A stretch of 64,000 bases of DNA. Origin: Nitrosococcus wardiae (lineage in GTDB: Bacteria; Pseudomonadota; Gammaproteobacteria; Nitrosococcales; Nitrosococcaceae). Position numbers and translations under genes: made by a program. Of this stretch, positions 26,175 to 34,689 are shown piece after piece. The notes beneath the pieces are model-generated. The model ran no database searches, was not told the origin of the DNA, and saw nothing but the letters and a program-made list of their open reading frames with translations. Position 1 is the first letter of the stretch. The number at the start of each line of letters is the position of its first letter. The stretch lies in contig NZ_CP038033.1 of assembly GCF_004421105.1 (NCBI RefSeq), positions 887,659-951,658 of the forward strand, given 5' to 3'.

Positions 26175-26633
26175 ATGACAGAAGGATTTTTTGATCTTTC
26201 AACGCCGGAGGATCTGTTTGGGAAATTAAAGCATGATTTCGATGAACTTAAATCTAACCCCAGTAACTCGTGGAAGGCCTATGATTTCTTCGTCACAGCT
26301 ACGCATATCGCGGACTGGATATATGAAGGGAATAGAAGAAAGACAAGAGAATTCCGTGGTACTCACCTGATTCTGAAAGTTTGCGATCACCTTGCATGCA
26401 GTGGAAAACATTTCAGATTAGATAACCCTGCTCACAGATCTGTAGAGAAGGCAGAGCGTGAATATTATGTAGAACCGGGTTATGTTGAGTCGGGGTACTA
26501 CGAAGAGCCGCTAGTTGTGACTTTTAATGAGGCGGAAAAAACAGAATTCGGAATCAAATCAGAAAATGTGGTTAGTCTCGCAAGCAGGGTTATGGAATTT
26601 TGGGAAAACTACTTCAATGATAACGCCACATAA
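26175..26633 (+). CDS. Hypothetical protein, integron-cassette-like
   Basis: A 152-residue acidic protein without a recognised family. It has an aromatic-rich segment (SWKAYDFFVTATHIADWIYEG split over two parts) and a repeated-looking tract YYVEPGYVESGYYEEP near residue 97. No signal peptide or membrane segment. TAGGAG precedes the ATG. The gene is framed by attC-like sites on both sides (ending 26156, starting 26628), and its stop overlaps the second site, as expected for a promoterless cassette. Base composition is more AT-rich than the helicase upstream. Confidence 0.7.
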   Translation: MTEGFFDLSTPEDLFGKLKHDFDELKSNPSNSWKAYDFFVTATHIADWIYEGNRRKTREFRGTHLILKVCDHLACSGKHFRLDNPAHRSVEKAEREYYVEPGYVESGYYEEPLVVTFNEAEKTEFGIKSENVVSLASRVMEFWENYFNDNAT

Positions 26634-26693
26634 CAATCCCATCGAGCACTGATGGCCTCCTTCGTCGGCTGTGCCTCATGGGTGTCGTTAGGC
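26628..26693 (+). repeat. attC-like integron site 2
   Basis: ACATAAC (26628-26634) and GTTAGGC (26687-26693) flank a folded core: CCCAT pairs with ATGGG, GAG with CTC and CAC with GTG, with one unpaired C on each side. The 66-bp size, core ends and mismatch pattern fit short attC sites. Confidence 0.7.
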
Positions 26694-26706
26694 AAAGGGA
26701 GTTTGA

Positions 26707-27108
26707 ATGGGAATAGCAGATGAGTTCGCAAAATTTGATGCAAAACTTAAGAACGTTAATTGGTCAGTTTCAGCCGAAAATACCAGTGGCGAGTTAGTTG
26801 TTAGCCTTTGGAAGCATTTCTTTGAGAAGCCTGAAGGCGGAAAAATAAAATATGTCGATGCTGTTTCTCGCTGGTCGGGGTACGGAAATAAGGAGTTTAG
26901 AGAACGTATCGTCAAAGCCTATGAAACTGACCAAGTAGTGCGCGTAGTTATTGCCCGCACCAGTAATGAAGATGTGGTGCGACGAGGAGAAGACGCTAGC
27001 CAGCTAAAAAACTCCTTCGGTGCAAAATTAGATTGGATTGGCAGCATCACAAACTGGGATGGCGAGAATTTTACTATTGAGTTTCAACGTGAGCCGCAAA
27101 ATGCATAA
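26707..27108 (+). CDS. Hypothetical protein, integron-cassette-like
   Basis: A 133-residue protein of unknown family, beginning GIADEFAKFDAKLKNVNW and ending with a beta-rich segment (SITNWDGENFTIEFQ). It contains a basic-acidic middle (RRGEDASQLKNSFGAKLDW). AGGGAG precedes the ATG, which lies 13 bp after the GTTAGGC of attC-like site 2. No attC-like site follows its stop at 27108; a GC-rich insertion begins there, so the cassette's own site is probably lost. Confidence 0.65.
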   Translation: MGIADEFAKFDAKLKNVNWSVSAENTSGELVVSLWKHFFEKPEGGKIKYVDAVSRWSGYGNKEFRERIVKAYETDQVVRVVIARTSNEDVVRRGEDASQLKNSFGAKLDWIGSITNWDGENFTIEFQREPQNA

Positions 27109-27652
27109 TGGGGTAACCGGGGCTGCTAACCCCTAACCCCTAATCCCCACACCACCGCGGCATGTGGGTCCGCACCGGGCGGCTCACGAAGCTGTCTGGG
27201 TCTACAGGCAGTATTTACGGAGCGGATCTCTGCTATAGGGGGGTAGCGCAGGAGGCTAGAGCGATCCCCCGGGGCTTGTGGTCGTTTCCAGAGGCCCAGC
27301 GGGTGCTTCCCTGGGAATGGCTTCGGAACTAGCGTATACGGTTCAAAAAAGCCACCATAGCTTGCGGGCCCGGGCCTGGCAGATGCTGATTAGTGGGGCT
27401 CGCTTTAGGCTATATATTCTGATTCCTTTTTGATAGAGGGGCGAAAGGGGCGAATTAAATTAGGCGAAAATCCTTGGGGCACAAGGCTTTCCGCAGGGTG
27501 AATATCGGGCGAACGGGGGTGAATTTTAGTGGCTTTCGTAGCGTCTCCTGCCGAATAGGGTGCAGATAGGGTTGGTTTCGACCTCACCGATAGCGTTTTA
27601 GCCCTCCCCATCTTGCACCTGTCATCGAAGCGCTGAAAACCACTCCGGAGGA
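27109..27652. other. GC-rich noncoding stretch in the cassette region
   Basis: About 540 bp without a supportable gene. It begins with a C-rich tract of CTAACCCC repeats (27126-27145), then an unusual GC-rich block (about 27150-27410) that looks structured rather than coding. It splits the integron-like cassettes. I cannot identify it. Confidence 0.4.
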
Positions 27653-27993
27653 ATGGCAAGCGCTCACGTCATTAAAGTTGCTTGGGAACGTGACGAAAGA
27701 AGGCTATATGCAGTTTTTGATTACCTTGAGAAATGTCATGTCCACCACGCAACTTTCCATTTAGTACCCTTGAGATGGCTAGACTATTCCGCGATGAATG
27801 CATCGGCGTCATCACCGGGCAGACCCGCGCCTTTTACAACTTTTTGGGCAAATTCGGCGTGCTGGAGCACAAGGCGAACATCGTTGCCAATCTACCGGCT
27901 CAGTACGGCAAGAATGCCCCCAAGCCGGACATCGGTACGGTCTACCCCCAGGAAAACATTGCCACCAAACACGCCTTAAATTCCTACTGCTAA
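27653..27993 (+). pseudogene. Broken gene fragments, unknown family
   Basis: Two frames look coding in succession: LAPVIEALKTTPEEWQALTS (about 27615-27770, no start) followed by MARLFRDECIGVITGQTRAF to ATKHALNSY (27774-27993). A third overlapping frame (MASAHVIKVAWERDE) also looks protein-like, so the original frame is uncertain. Together they suggest a frameshifted and truncated gene. I do not recognise it. Confidence 0.35.
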
Positions 27994-28091
27994 GTGGTTG
28001 AAAAATTGAACTGATGTGCGTATTTACCAAACCAATATGGACTATCAGAATGGGTAATTACTTGATATTAAGATTAAAAATAAGCATTAGC

Positions 28092-28147
28092 CAGTAACCG
28101 GTTGCGTGTGATAAGGCGCAGCTTCGTCAGGCTATTTCATGTTAGGC
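28092..28147 (+). repeat. Possible degenerate attC site before the NERD helicase
   Basis: GTTAGGC (28141-28147) matches the 3' end of attC-like site 2 and lies 20 bp before the likely start of the next gene, as for other cassettes. A plausible partner, AGTAAC, lies near 28093. The internal pairing is weak, so this is tentative. Confidence 0.35.
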
Positions 28148-28167
28148 CCATCAAGGAGACGCATCGC

Positions 28168-30030
28168 TTGCCTAGATTCATATCACCTCCTCTAAATCAA
28201 TTTGATAAGTTACGTCAACCACTTACTGATGGCGAGCGCATTGTATTTGAGCTTTTCAATGCTCATTTACCCATTGAATGGGAAATTTACATCCAACCTC
28301 ATTTAAATGGCTTGCGTCCTGATTTCGTTCTTTTGCATCCAAAAGTAGGGGTCGCGGTTTTTGAAGTAAAAGATTGGGATTTGCGGGCAATGAAATACGA
28401 AGTTAAAGAACGCACTGGAAAATCACCAGTGCTGATAGCTGAAAAGGATGGTAAGCATTTTTCATTACAGAATGAAAACCCAATCGAAAAGGTATATCGA
28501 TATAAACAAGAGATCCACGAACTCTACTGCCCGAGAATTGACGGTAAAGCTGGGTTTGCTGCTATCACAGCTGGAGTTATATTTCCCTTTGCAGCAGATG
28601 GCTCAATAAAGAATTTATTTTCTAATAGTTTGCGTTACCGAGGAATGGATCAATGGCCACAATACAATCCAGTGACAGGCGCGGATTCTGTCCAATCTAG
28701 AAATATACTTGCTGTGTTTCCTGAATGTGTCAGAAAACATTCAAAATTCATGAGCAACGATCTCGCAAAAGACCTAAGAAATTGGTTGGTTGAGCCTGAT
28801 TTTGCTGCAACGCAGAGACAACCACTTGAGCTTGACAGGATACAACTTTCATTTGTTAAAACAAGGACGAAATCAGGTTATCGCCGAATCAAGGGACCTG
28901 CTGGATCAGGCAAGTCACTAATATTGGCCGCAAGGGCGGCTGAATTACTCGGTGAAGGAAAGAATGTATTGGTTGTTACATTTAACATTACACTGCTTCA
29001 TTATCTCATGGATATTGCGGTTCGTTGGCCGCAATCAAGAGGTAAAACACGAAAAGATATTACATGGCTCAATTTTCATTTTTGGTGCAAGAGAGTATGT
29101 CAAGAAAATGATTGTGAGGAAGAATATAAAAATCTTTGGTCAGAAGACAAGAATAAACATAAAGTTTTAAGTGTTGACCTACCCGATCTTGTTGCATCAA
29201 TTCTAGATGACCCGCATTGCACTGCTAATAGCTATGATGCTGTCTTAGTTGACGAAGGGCAGGATTTTATGCCCCCCTGGTGGAACGTTTTAAGAAAGGT
29301 TTGTAAGAAAGACGGGGAAATGCTCCTGGTTGCAGATGCAACTCAGGACATCTATGGCACGGCCAACTCATGGACAGATGAAGCCATGATCGGGGCGGGG
29401 TTTCCGGGTGGCAGATGGGCAGAGCTTAAAATCAGTTACCGATTACCGACACTAGCTCTTGAATATTGCCGAAAATTTGCAGAACAGTTTTTACCTAAAG
29501 AAACTGTAGATTTGCCTGTCTCAGAGCAAAGCGAATTGAATCTTTACCCATGCACCCTAAAATGGGTACATACAAAAATGGAACTTGTAGCGCAGGTATG
29601 TAGAGAGGAGTTATTTGCACTAGCAGTTGATGCAGAGCCAGATTTAGTATCTATTCCTGATATAACATTTTTGTCAGATACCCATAAACGCGGTATAGGT
29701 GTGATTTGTGAATTAGGAGCTAAGGGTGTCAAATCATGTCACACATTTTCCGAAGATACCCGCGAGTCTAGAAGAAAGAAAATGGGGTTTTATATGGGGG
29801 ATGCACGCATCAAGGCAACAACCCTTCATAGTTTTAAGGGTTGGGAGTCGAGAGCTATTGTAATTTTTATTGGAAGATCAATAGAAAAGAAATCATTAGC
29901 TCTTATTTATACTGGCTTAACTCGTTTGAAACGACATACAGAAGGAAGTTATTTAACGATTATCTCATGTGCGGAAGACTTAATCCCATATGGCAAGGCT
30001 TGGCCGAAGTATGTTGAGAAGATGGCCTAA
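28168..30030 (+). CDS. NERD nuclease domain plus SF1 (UvrD-like) helicase
   Basis: A 620-residue protein. Residues 20-120 form a NERD domain with a PD-(D/E)XK-like core (RPDFVLLHPKVGVAVFEVKDW), a nuclease fold. Then comes an SF1 helicase: Walker A GPAGSGKS (243-250), motif II DEGQDF (362-367), ATQDIYGT and the C-terminal LHSFKGWESRA motif. I choose TTG 28168 because AAGGAGA lies 8 bp upstream; the longer TTG at 28102 would read through the GTTAGGC. Such NERD-helicases occur in defence regions. It is AT-rich and lies between a putative attC remnant and attC-like site 3, so it is probably an integron-borne cassette. Confidence 0.82.
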   Translation: MPRFISPPLNQFDKLRQPLTDGERIVFELFNAHLPIEWEIYIQPHLNGLRPDFVLLHPKVGVAVFEVKDWDLRAMKYEVKERTGKSPVLIAEKDGKHFSLQNENPIEKVYRYKQEIHELYCPRIDGKAGFAAITAGVIFPFAADGSIKNLFSNSLRYRGMDQWPQYNPVTGADSVQSRNILAVFPECVRKHSKFMSNDLAKDLRNWLVEPDFAATQRQPLELDRIQLSFVKTRTKSGYRRIKGPAGSGKSLILAARAAELLGEGKNVLVVTFNITLLHYLMDIAVRWPQSRGKTRKDITWLNFHFWCKRVCQENDCEEEYKNLWSEDKNKHKVLSVDLPDLVASILDDPHCTANSYDAVLVDEGQDFMPPWWNVLRKVCKKDGEMLLVADATQDIYGTANSWTDEAMIGAGFPGGRWAELKISYRLPTLALEYCRKFAEQFLPKETVDLPVSEQSELNLYPCTLKWVHTKMELVAQVCREELFALAVDAEPDLVSIPDITFLSDTHKRGIGVICELGAKGVKSCHTFSEDTRESRRKKMGFYMGDARIKATTLHSFKGWESRAIVIFIGRSIEKKSLALIYTGLTRLKRHTEGSYLTIISCAEDLIPYGKAWPKYVEKMA

Positions 30031-30111
30031 CAAAAGCATGCACTCGGACAGCAAAAAGCGCCGCTCCTTCGTCGCACCACTTTTTGCCGCAGGTTATGGA
30101 GAACGTTAGGG
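30025..30111 (+). repeat. attC-like integron site 3
   Basis: GCCTAAC (30025-30031) and GTTAGGG (30105-30111) are near-perfect complementary core ends. The interior shares TCGGACAGCAAAAAGCGCCG with site 1 and pairs GCAAAAAGC-type with CTTTTTGC-type arms, around a TCCTTCGTCG loop. About 87 bp. It overlaps the NERD-helicase stop and ends 17 bp before the next gene. Confidence 0.78.
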
Positions 30112-30128
30112 CTCTGGAGGCTCCATAA

Positions 30129-31415
30129 ATGAAAAACCCGTTTAAGCCTAGCGAGATAATCTCGGACCCTAACGAATTCTTCGGTCGTGCGCACGAGATC
30201 AGCGCCCTCGGGCGCCTCCTAAGCCAGGGTTCCGTTGCGATTCAGGGCTCGTTCGGTGTCGGGAAGTCCTCTCTTCTTTCGAGAGTGTTGCTTCATATGG
30301 ATGGCTTCGACTCGGGCGAAGTATGTGTGTACAAACTTGCCGTAGGTCACGGAGACATCGACGACATTGAAAAGGCCGCGCGGCTCGTCTTAGAAGAACT
30401 AGTCAGTTTTGACACGAAGTCTCAGACACTTACATTCGGCATTCCAAAGCTTGCACAGTACTCATCGACAGAGGCGTACGCTCTCTTCCAGGAAGGGCGG
30501 CATCTCGCAGCCCTTAATCACATATTGGAAGACAAGGCATTCAGGACAGCTCTTTCGAACGGAGGATACTTCCTTATCGCGATTGACGAGGCGGAGAAAT
30601 GCGCACCCGCATTGGCCCGGCTTTTTCGACAAGTAATTACAAAGGCTCAGCTAAACGGCATCGGGAACATTCGATTTGTATTTGCTGGCGTCAGTCCCTT
30701 TGTGGAAGCCATGATCAAGGAAGATCCGGGAGTAATGCGATTTATTTATGAGACCATTGACCTAAAGCCCTTCTCGATGGAGGAGGCCCGGGAGTTATTG
30801 GATGCGAAATTCTCCTTGGTGGTTGAGAGCACAAAAGCGCTGGGTGAGGATGTCAACGTCGACCCGGGAGTCGTAGACCGTATAGTTCAACTTTCAGGAG
30901 GACATCCTCACCTCCTACAACTGCTTGGGTCGCATGTAATCGAGCACGAACACGCAAACCCTGATGGCCTCCTTGATAACTCAGACCTTGTAGGATCGTT
31001 GCAGAAGATCTGCTATCAACAACGGGCTCCTGTATACGACGCACTGATTCATGACATGCGCGCGGAAGCCAGATACGATGCCTACCTTGAGCTTCTGGGC
31101 CTTCTCGGTGGGAATTTTCCGGGTCAAATAGATGTTGGCAAAGCTCTGGAGGAAATCGACAAGGAAGATGTCGACTGGTTCCTATCGCGAAACATCTTAA
31201 TGGTGACTTCTGAGCATTCCTACGAGATTGTGGATGAGTTGCTGAGAGTGAGAGTGATAATGGACATGTACGAAGACTATGATACGCTGGAGGCGGAGCT
31301 GATTTCACACGGCGAACTCATTGAGGAGGGTAACGTCTTTGACCAGATCTGGGGATCGGCTTTACGGTCAACTCGATTATTTGCGTTTGAATATCGAGAA
31401 GACGAAGGAGCATAG
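30129..31415 (+). CDS. STAND-like / AAA ATPase with C-terminal winged helix
   Basis: A 428-residue P-loop ATPase. Walker A is GSFGVGKSS (40-48) preceded by FFGRAHEI (an AAA_16-type box), Walker B is FLIAIDEAEK (148-157), and a GGHPHLLQLLGSHV segment (about 276-289) matches the small helical subdomain of such ATPases. The C-terminal 130 residues could form a winged helix (LSRNILMVTSEHSYEIVDELLR). No effector domain is obvious. GGAGG precedes the ATG, and the gene lies directly after attC-like site 3. STAND-type proteins often sense infection; that role here is inference. Confidence 0.75.
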   Translation: MKNPFKPSEIISDPNEFFGRAHEISALGRLLSQGSVAIQGSFGVGKSSLLSRVLLHMDGFDSGEVCVYKLAVGHGDIDDIEKAARLVLEELVSFDTKSQTLTFGIPKLAQYSSTEAYALFQEGRHLAALNHILEDKAFRTALSNGGYFLIAIDEAEKCAPALARLFRQVITKAQLNGIGNIRFVFAGVSPFVEAMIKEDPGVMRFIYETIDLKPFSMEEARELLDAKFSLVVESTKALGEDVNVDPGVVDRIVQLSGGHPHLLQLLGSHVIEHEHANPDGLLDNSDLVGSLQKICYQQRAPVYDALIHDMRAEARYDAYLELLGLLGGNFPGQIDVGKALEEIDKEDVDWFLSRNILMVTSEHSYEIVDELLRVRVIMDMYEDYDTLEAELISHGELIEEGNVFDQIWGSALRSTRLFAFEYREDEGA

Positions 31416-32297
31416 CCTTGAGCAAGTCTTCAACCGTGCGAACTCAGACCTACACTGGAGTCTGTTCTACGTGTCGGTCGCGTCTGCGGTTGGTCTGGCC
31501 TATCGGCCAGCCGCCTCAAGGGAGAGGGTGTTCTTGTCGATAATATCACCTGCCAAACCGCTCTAGAGCTTTCGTTGCCTCCTTCGTCAGTTCCGAGGTA
31601 TTTTCGAGATGCTTCTATGAGTTTGAAGCGTAGACTGTATGAAGAAGGGATTAAGATTATTCGTACCTTGGATAAAACCTGAGACCGTGCGGTCAGTGGC
31701 CGGTGCAAAGCCTGGGTGTAGCCGGAGGCGATGAAAGGATGGAATGCTATGAGCCGGGCTACGCATTCTCCAGCAGGAAACCTCAGAGGGTTCTATCCTT
31801 CAACGAAGGTTTTTAGGAGAGTGAAATTAATTCATGTTTTTTTGGCTGTGCAGCGGTGCAGGTGGAGTGGATTTCAGGCCTCCACGTGTTATTACGGATC
31901 AGCCCATTTTAGTTTCTCCGGCGCTCGACGAGGACAAGCCAGTAGGGTGAGGGAGCTTGTCGAGCAGAGGATGGGGGTTAAAGCACAGTTTTAAGATTCT
32001 AACCTGGAAAGTGGCAGCAAACTTTCACAAGGCAAAGAATACGTACAGCGTTTTCTCCTTACCTATCCAGTCCCGAATCCGAGCTGAGAGAAGCCCCTGG
32101 CTGAAAATCTTGAGCGGAATCACGGCCCCTCGGGAGGATTGGTATGCTGTGAGCTTTAGGGGCTCCCTAGGTGCAATAGAGGTTAGGGTTGAAAGTCCCG
32201 ATGGACTGCGGGGTCTTGGGACTTCTTAGGGGAGGGGATTAAGGGAGTTAGGCAACCGGCTGAGAAGGTAAGATGCCTCCTGGCTTTCCTGGTGAGC
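31416..32297. other. Intergenic with possible small ORFs near 31418-31681
   Basis: A TTG at 31418 with GAAGGAG upstream opens a 41-residue frame (SKSSTVRTQTYTGVCSTC) to 31543, and a +1 frame then continues coding-like (VLVDNITCQTALELSLPP to RRLYEEGIKIIRTLDKT) to a TGA near 31681. This may be one small gene split by a frameshift. The rest (31690-32297), to just before attR, shows no gene or repeat I can support. Confidence 0.35.
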
Positions 32298-32507
32298 TCA
32301 GGGGAGTGATTCCAGCTTATCTAAGTAAATCCACCGCATCCCCCGGTAGGTTTTCCAGTGCGGCGGTGAGATCCAATTCAAAACGGTGCGCCGGGAAACG
32401 CCGAGGATCTCGGCAATGTGGTCGACATCGTGGTTCAGGCGGGAATCCGGGCGAGTATCCAGCCCACGCTCTTCCATCATTTCGATTAAGCGCTGGTTGG
32501 GGGTCAT
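32298..32507 (-). CDS. Small HTH DNA-binding protein near attR
   Basis: A 69-residue protein with a clear helix-turn-helix (HIAEILGVSRRTVLNW, residues about 30-45) and a basic C-terminal end that ends LDKLESLP. It points inward from the right end of the island, with its upstream region holding the right-hand GGGGGCAACT repeats. The ATG at 32507 is preferred; a TTG ten codons earlier also fits. It could be a recombination directionality factor or end-specific regulator. No family assigned. Confidence 0.55.
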   Translation of the reverse strand: MTPNQRLIEMMEERGLDTRPDSRLNHDVDHIAEILGVSRRTVLNWISPPHWKTYRGMRWIYLDKLESLP

Positions 32508-32577
32508 GAGCCTTGTTCTCGGCGATTTCAACAATCAAGTGATTATACTCTTCTCCAGAGGGACACCGGCTTATTGT

Positions 32578-32599
32578 GGGGGCAACTATGGGGGCAACT
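32578..32599. promoter_or_regulatory. GGGGGCAACT repeats: candidate integrase arm sites, right
   Basis: Two direct copies of GGGGGCAACT (32578-32587 and 32590-32599), 61 bp from attR. They match the repeats at 1151-1233 that lie about 80 bp from attL. Paired arms at both ends are what a P4-type recombinase would need. Confidence 0.6.
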
Positions 32600-32659
32600 A
32601 AAGAAAGTTAAATGTTAGTTTATTTTTTTTATCAATAACTTATATTCATAATTTGGTAG

Positions 32660-32674
32660 CACCCATAGCCACCA
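32660..32674 (+). repeat. attR: 15-bp attachment repeat
   Basis: CACCCATAGCCACCA, identical to the tRNA-Met 3' end at 1057-1071 and in the same orientation, not part of a tRNA here. It marks the right boundary of the island. Flanking bases are unrelated to those of attL. Confidence 0.9.
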
Positions 32675-32886
32675 TATGAATATCCTTTTGAAACAGATAA
32701 TTAGAGTAAATTTTCACACCACAAGAAATCTGCTTGTATTTGTTTTAAGGTGGTTACAAGTCCATAGCAAGTCCACTGCAATGGAAAAATCACTAATGTG
32801 ATCCAGATTTTGAGGCTAGGTATAGTAGGTAATAACACCATACCTTACTTAGGCTTCATTTTCAGAGAGAAGGCCTACTATTTTTA

Positions 32887-33743
32887 GGTAGTGCTCAAAA
32901 AGTAATGCTGCTCAGAATTGTCGTATGACTTCTTGGTGGTAATGACAAATAAAGAATTTGATTGCCCCGATAGGGTTGGCCAGTTTTTTCGAAAATGAAA
33001 GGGTTTGACGAACCAAGCGCGAGACGCGCTGGCGCAAGGTGCAGTTAAACCGTTCAATGGCATTAGTTTGCCCCGAGCCCTTGGAACACACTTGATGCTG
33101 CGCTGGGGGAATAATGCCCCGATAGGCCTCCCAGCCGTCAGTGGAAAAAGTGGCGTATTTGCGATAGCTTGCCGGAAGGCGTAGTCACAGCCCGCGGGCA
33201 CTGTCCCGTGAGCGGTCACCGACATAGAAGGCCAACACTTGGCGTGAGCAGGGGTCGAGCGCCAGCCAGAGCCATTGCTTATTCGCTTTACAATCGACAA
33301 AGCTCCACAATTCATCAGCTTGGACTTCCAGACAAAGCAGTTCAATAACCCGATCGGGTGAGACCGATTGAACACCCAGATCATCAGGCAAGTGCGCGTA
33401 TAGCTCATTGATAAACTGCAGCAACCACGTCAAGCTCACCTCCAGTACCCGACAAATACCTCGCAACGACAGCCGCTCTAGCAGCAATTTTTTGACCAAG
33501 GTGCGCGTGGTCTCGTCAATTCGATGGGCGTCAGCCACAAACTGTCGACCACACACCAGACAGGCGTAATTTTGTTTACCGTAGTGGGTGCGACCGTTTT
33601 TCTTAATATGCGATAATCCGCAACGTGGGCAACGCAAGTTGTTCATCAGAGCGACTCCTTGTTAAAGAAAGTTTGGTCGCTTCCTATGACAACGGAGTCG
33701 CTCTGTTTTCACAAATTCAAAGCATTACTTTTTGAGCACCACC
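32887..33743 (-). mobile_element. IS1-family insertion sequence, 857 bp
   Basis: Terminal inverted repeats of 22 bp (left GGTAGTGCTCAAAAAGTAATGC; right, reversed, differs by one base) enclose one transposase gene. Ends beginning GGT and the Zn-finger transposase are typical of the IS1 family. I see no target duplication in the flanks. It lies just downstream of the trfA remnant. Confidence 0.88.
32912..33646 (-). pseudogene. IS1-family transposase with an in-frame stop
   Basis: The N-terminus has a zinc finger (CPRCG...CLVCGRQF) and an HTH (LSLRGICRVLEVSLTWL), followed by the DDE domain (QADELWSFVDCK). After RDSARGL the frame hits TGA at 33185-33187. The same frame continues without shift (LRLPASYRKYATFSTDGWEAY to HYHQEVIRQF, ending 32912), so a single TGG-to-TGA change explains it. 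The element is therefore probably inactive unless the stop is read through. Confidence 0.8.
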
Positions 33744-33763
33744 AAGTTTTGGTAGCTCAAAGG

Positions 33764-34190
33764 TCATGTTTTCTTCTCTGCTCTCACCACATAGACGAGA
33801 TTGCCTTCTATTCGCCAGTCGCTCAGAAAGCCCACTGCCTTGAGTTCGTTAAGCGCCCCCTTAAGATTGGCTTTGAAAGTCTTCAAGAGACCGTCACCGC
33901 TGCCGGACCCTTTCCATAGGGTCTCCACCTTCATCTTCATCATCTTGGCGCAGCTCTTGCCCGCGGTAAGTGATACGGCCATCCCCCACGACCACAATCG
34001 GCACGCCTTCCAAGTAAGCTCTCGCCTGTTTCTTGTTCTTCACCGAAAAGAGCGCCGAGCGAACCCTCTCATTAGGGACACCACGTTGCCCTTTGCCCCA
34101 ACAAGGGAGTAAGGGGATGATTTTAGCCGTTTCTGCTTCCTTCTTGGCTTCTTTCGCCATCCGAGCGATTTTGTTCGTGATATGCTCCAC
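33764..34190 (-). pseudogene. trfA: TrfA-type replication initiator remnant, copy 2
   Basis: The start (ITNKIARMAKEAK, then ALFSVKNKKQARAYLEG, VVGDGRITYRGQELRQDDE) matches copy 1 at 13728. Just after LRQDD the middle is missing, and a frame change leads to VETLWKGSGSGDGLLKTFK and a C-terminal end LVYVVRAEKKT typical of these proteins. It is a decayed gene with an internal deletion. It lies outside the island and in the opposite orientation to copy 1. Confidence 0.7.
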
Positions 34191-34689
34191 AGCTTTCTCC
34201 AGGCTGCTATTACCGGTGGTTTTCCTAAGCGTACAGGGAGGACCGGTTTGAGGAAAGCTAAGCAGGGGACATACGTCCTTCTTATTGAACCGTCTTGCCT
34301 CTAACTTCCCTTGCCTTGTTGGACGGTGGTAAAAGGAAAGGAACGCCAGGCATGGCCCTGTTTCTTCAGTATGTGGGTCTTCTCACCTGGAAGGTGGAAC
34401 TGCGCCAACTGGCCTCACCATGGATTATCTCCATGACTAACCCGAGTCTCGTGGTTCTCCTATATTATATTTGGTTCAGGATTGTCTCCCATGGGATGAC
34501 TCTTTTGCTACGGTGCAGTTCATCCTGGCGCTTAAATAGGCCAAGCAGCGCGGGAGAGTTGAATAATTTCCTATGGTCTTGTTGTTTAATGTGACTTGAT
34601 CAGCGGGCATTAGCCTTATAAGGCTCAAGGGTTCAAAAGGTAGAACGGATTCCTTAAGAACTGAAACATTTAAGAAACTGAGGTGCAAG
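34191..34689. other. Intergenic, trfA upstream relic then no clear gene
   Basis: About 34191-34260 matches, inverted, the flank upstream of trfA copy 1 (13741-13810). The remaining 430 bp shows only short unsupported frames (one of about 60 residues from 34352, hydrophobic). Confidence 0.4.

Larger units (their letters stand above)
1057..32674 (+). mobile_element. tRNA-Met integrated genomic island, about 31.6 kb
   Basis: Bounded by a 15-bp direct repeat of the tRNA-Met 3' end. It carries a P4-type tyrosine recombinase at the left end, candidate recombinase arm sites inside both ends, an AlpA-like regulator, a primase/helicase-like replication ATPase, a DUF5681 protein and a large defence-like cargo. 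No conjugation, capsid or terminase large-subunit genes are visible, so it looks like a satellite-like integrative element turned defence island. Internal pseudogenes (7012-8253, 2485-2769, 13040-13499) show long decay, so present mobility is uncertain. Confidence 0.88.

Noticed and set aside
27150-27410. Group II intron or other ribozyme
   Set aside because: The GC-rich block looks structured, but no reverse transcriptase gene or clear intron domain is visible, so I leave it unidentified.
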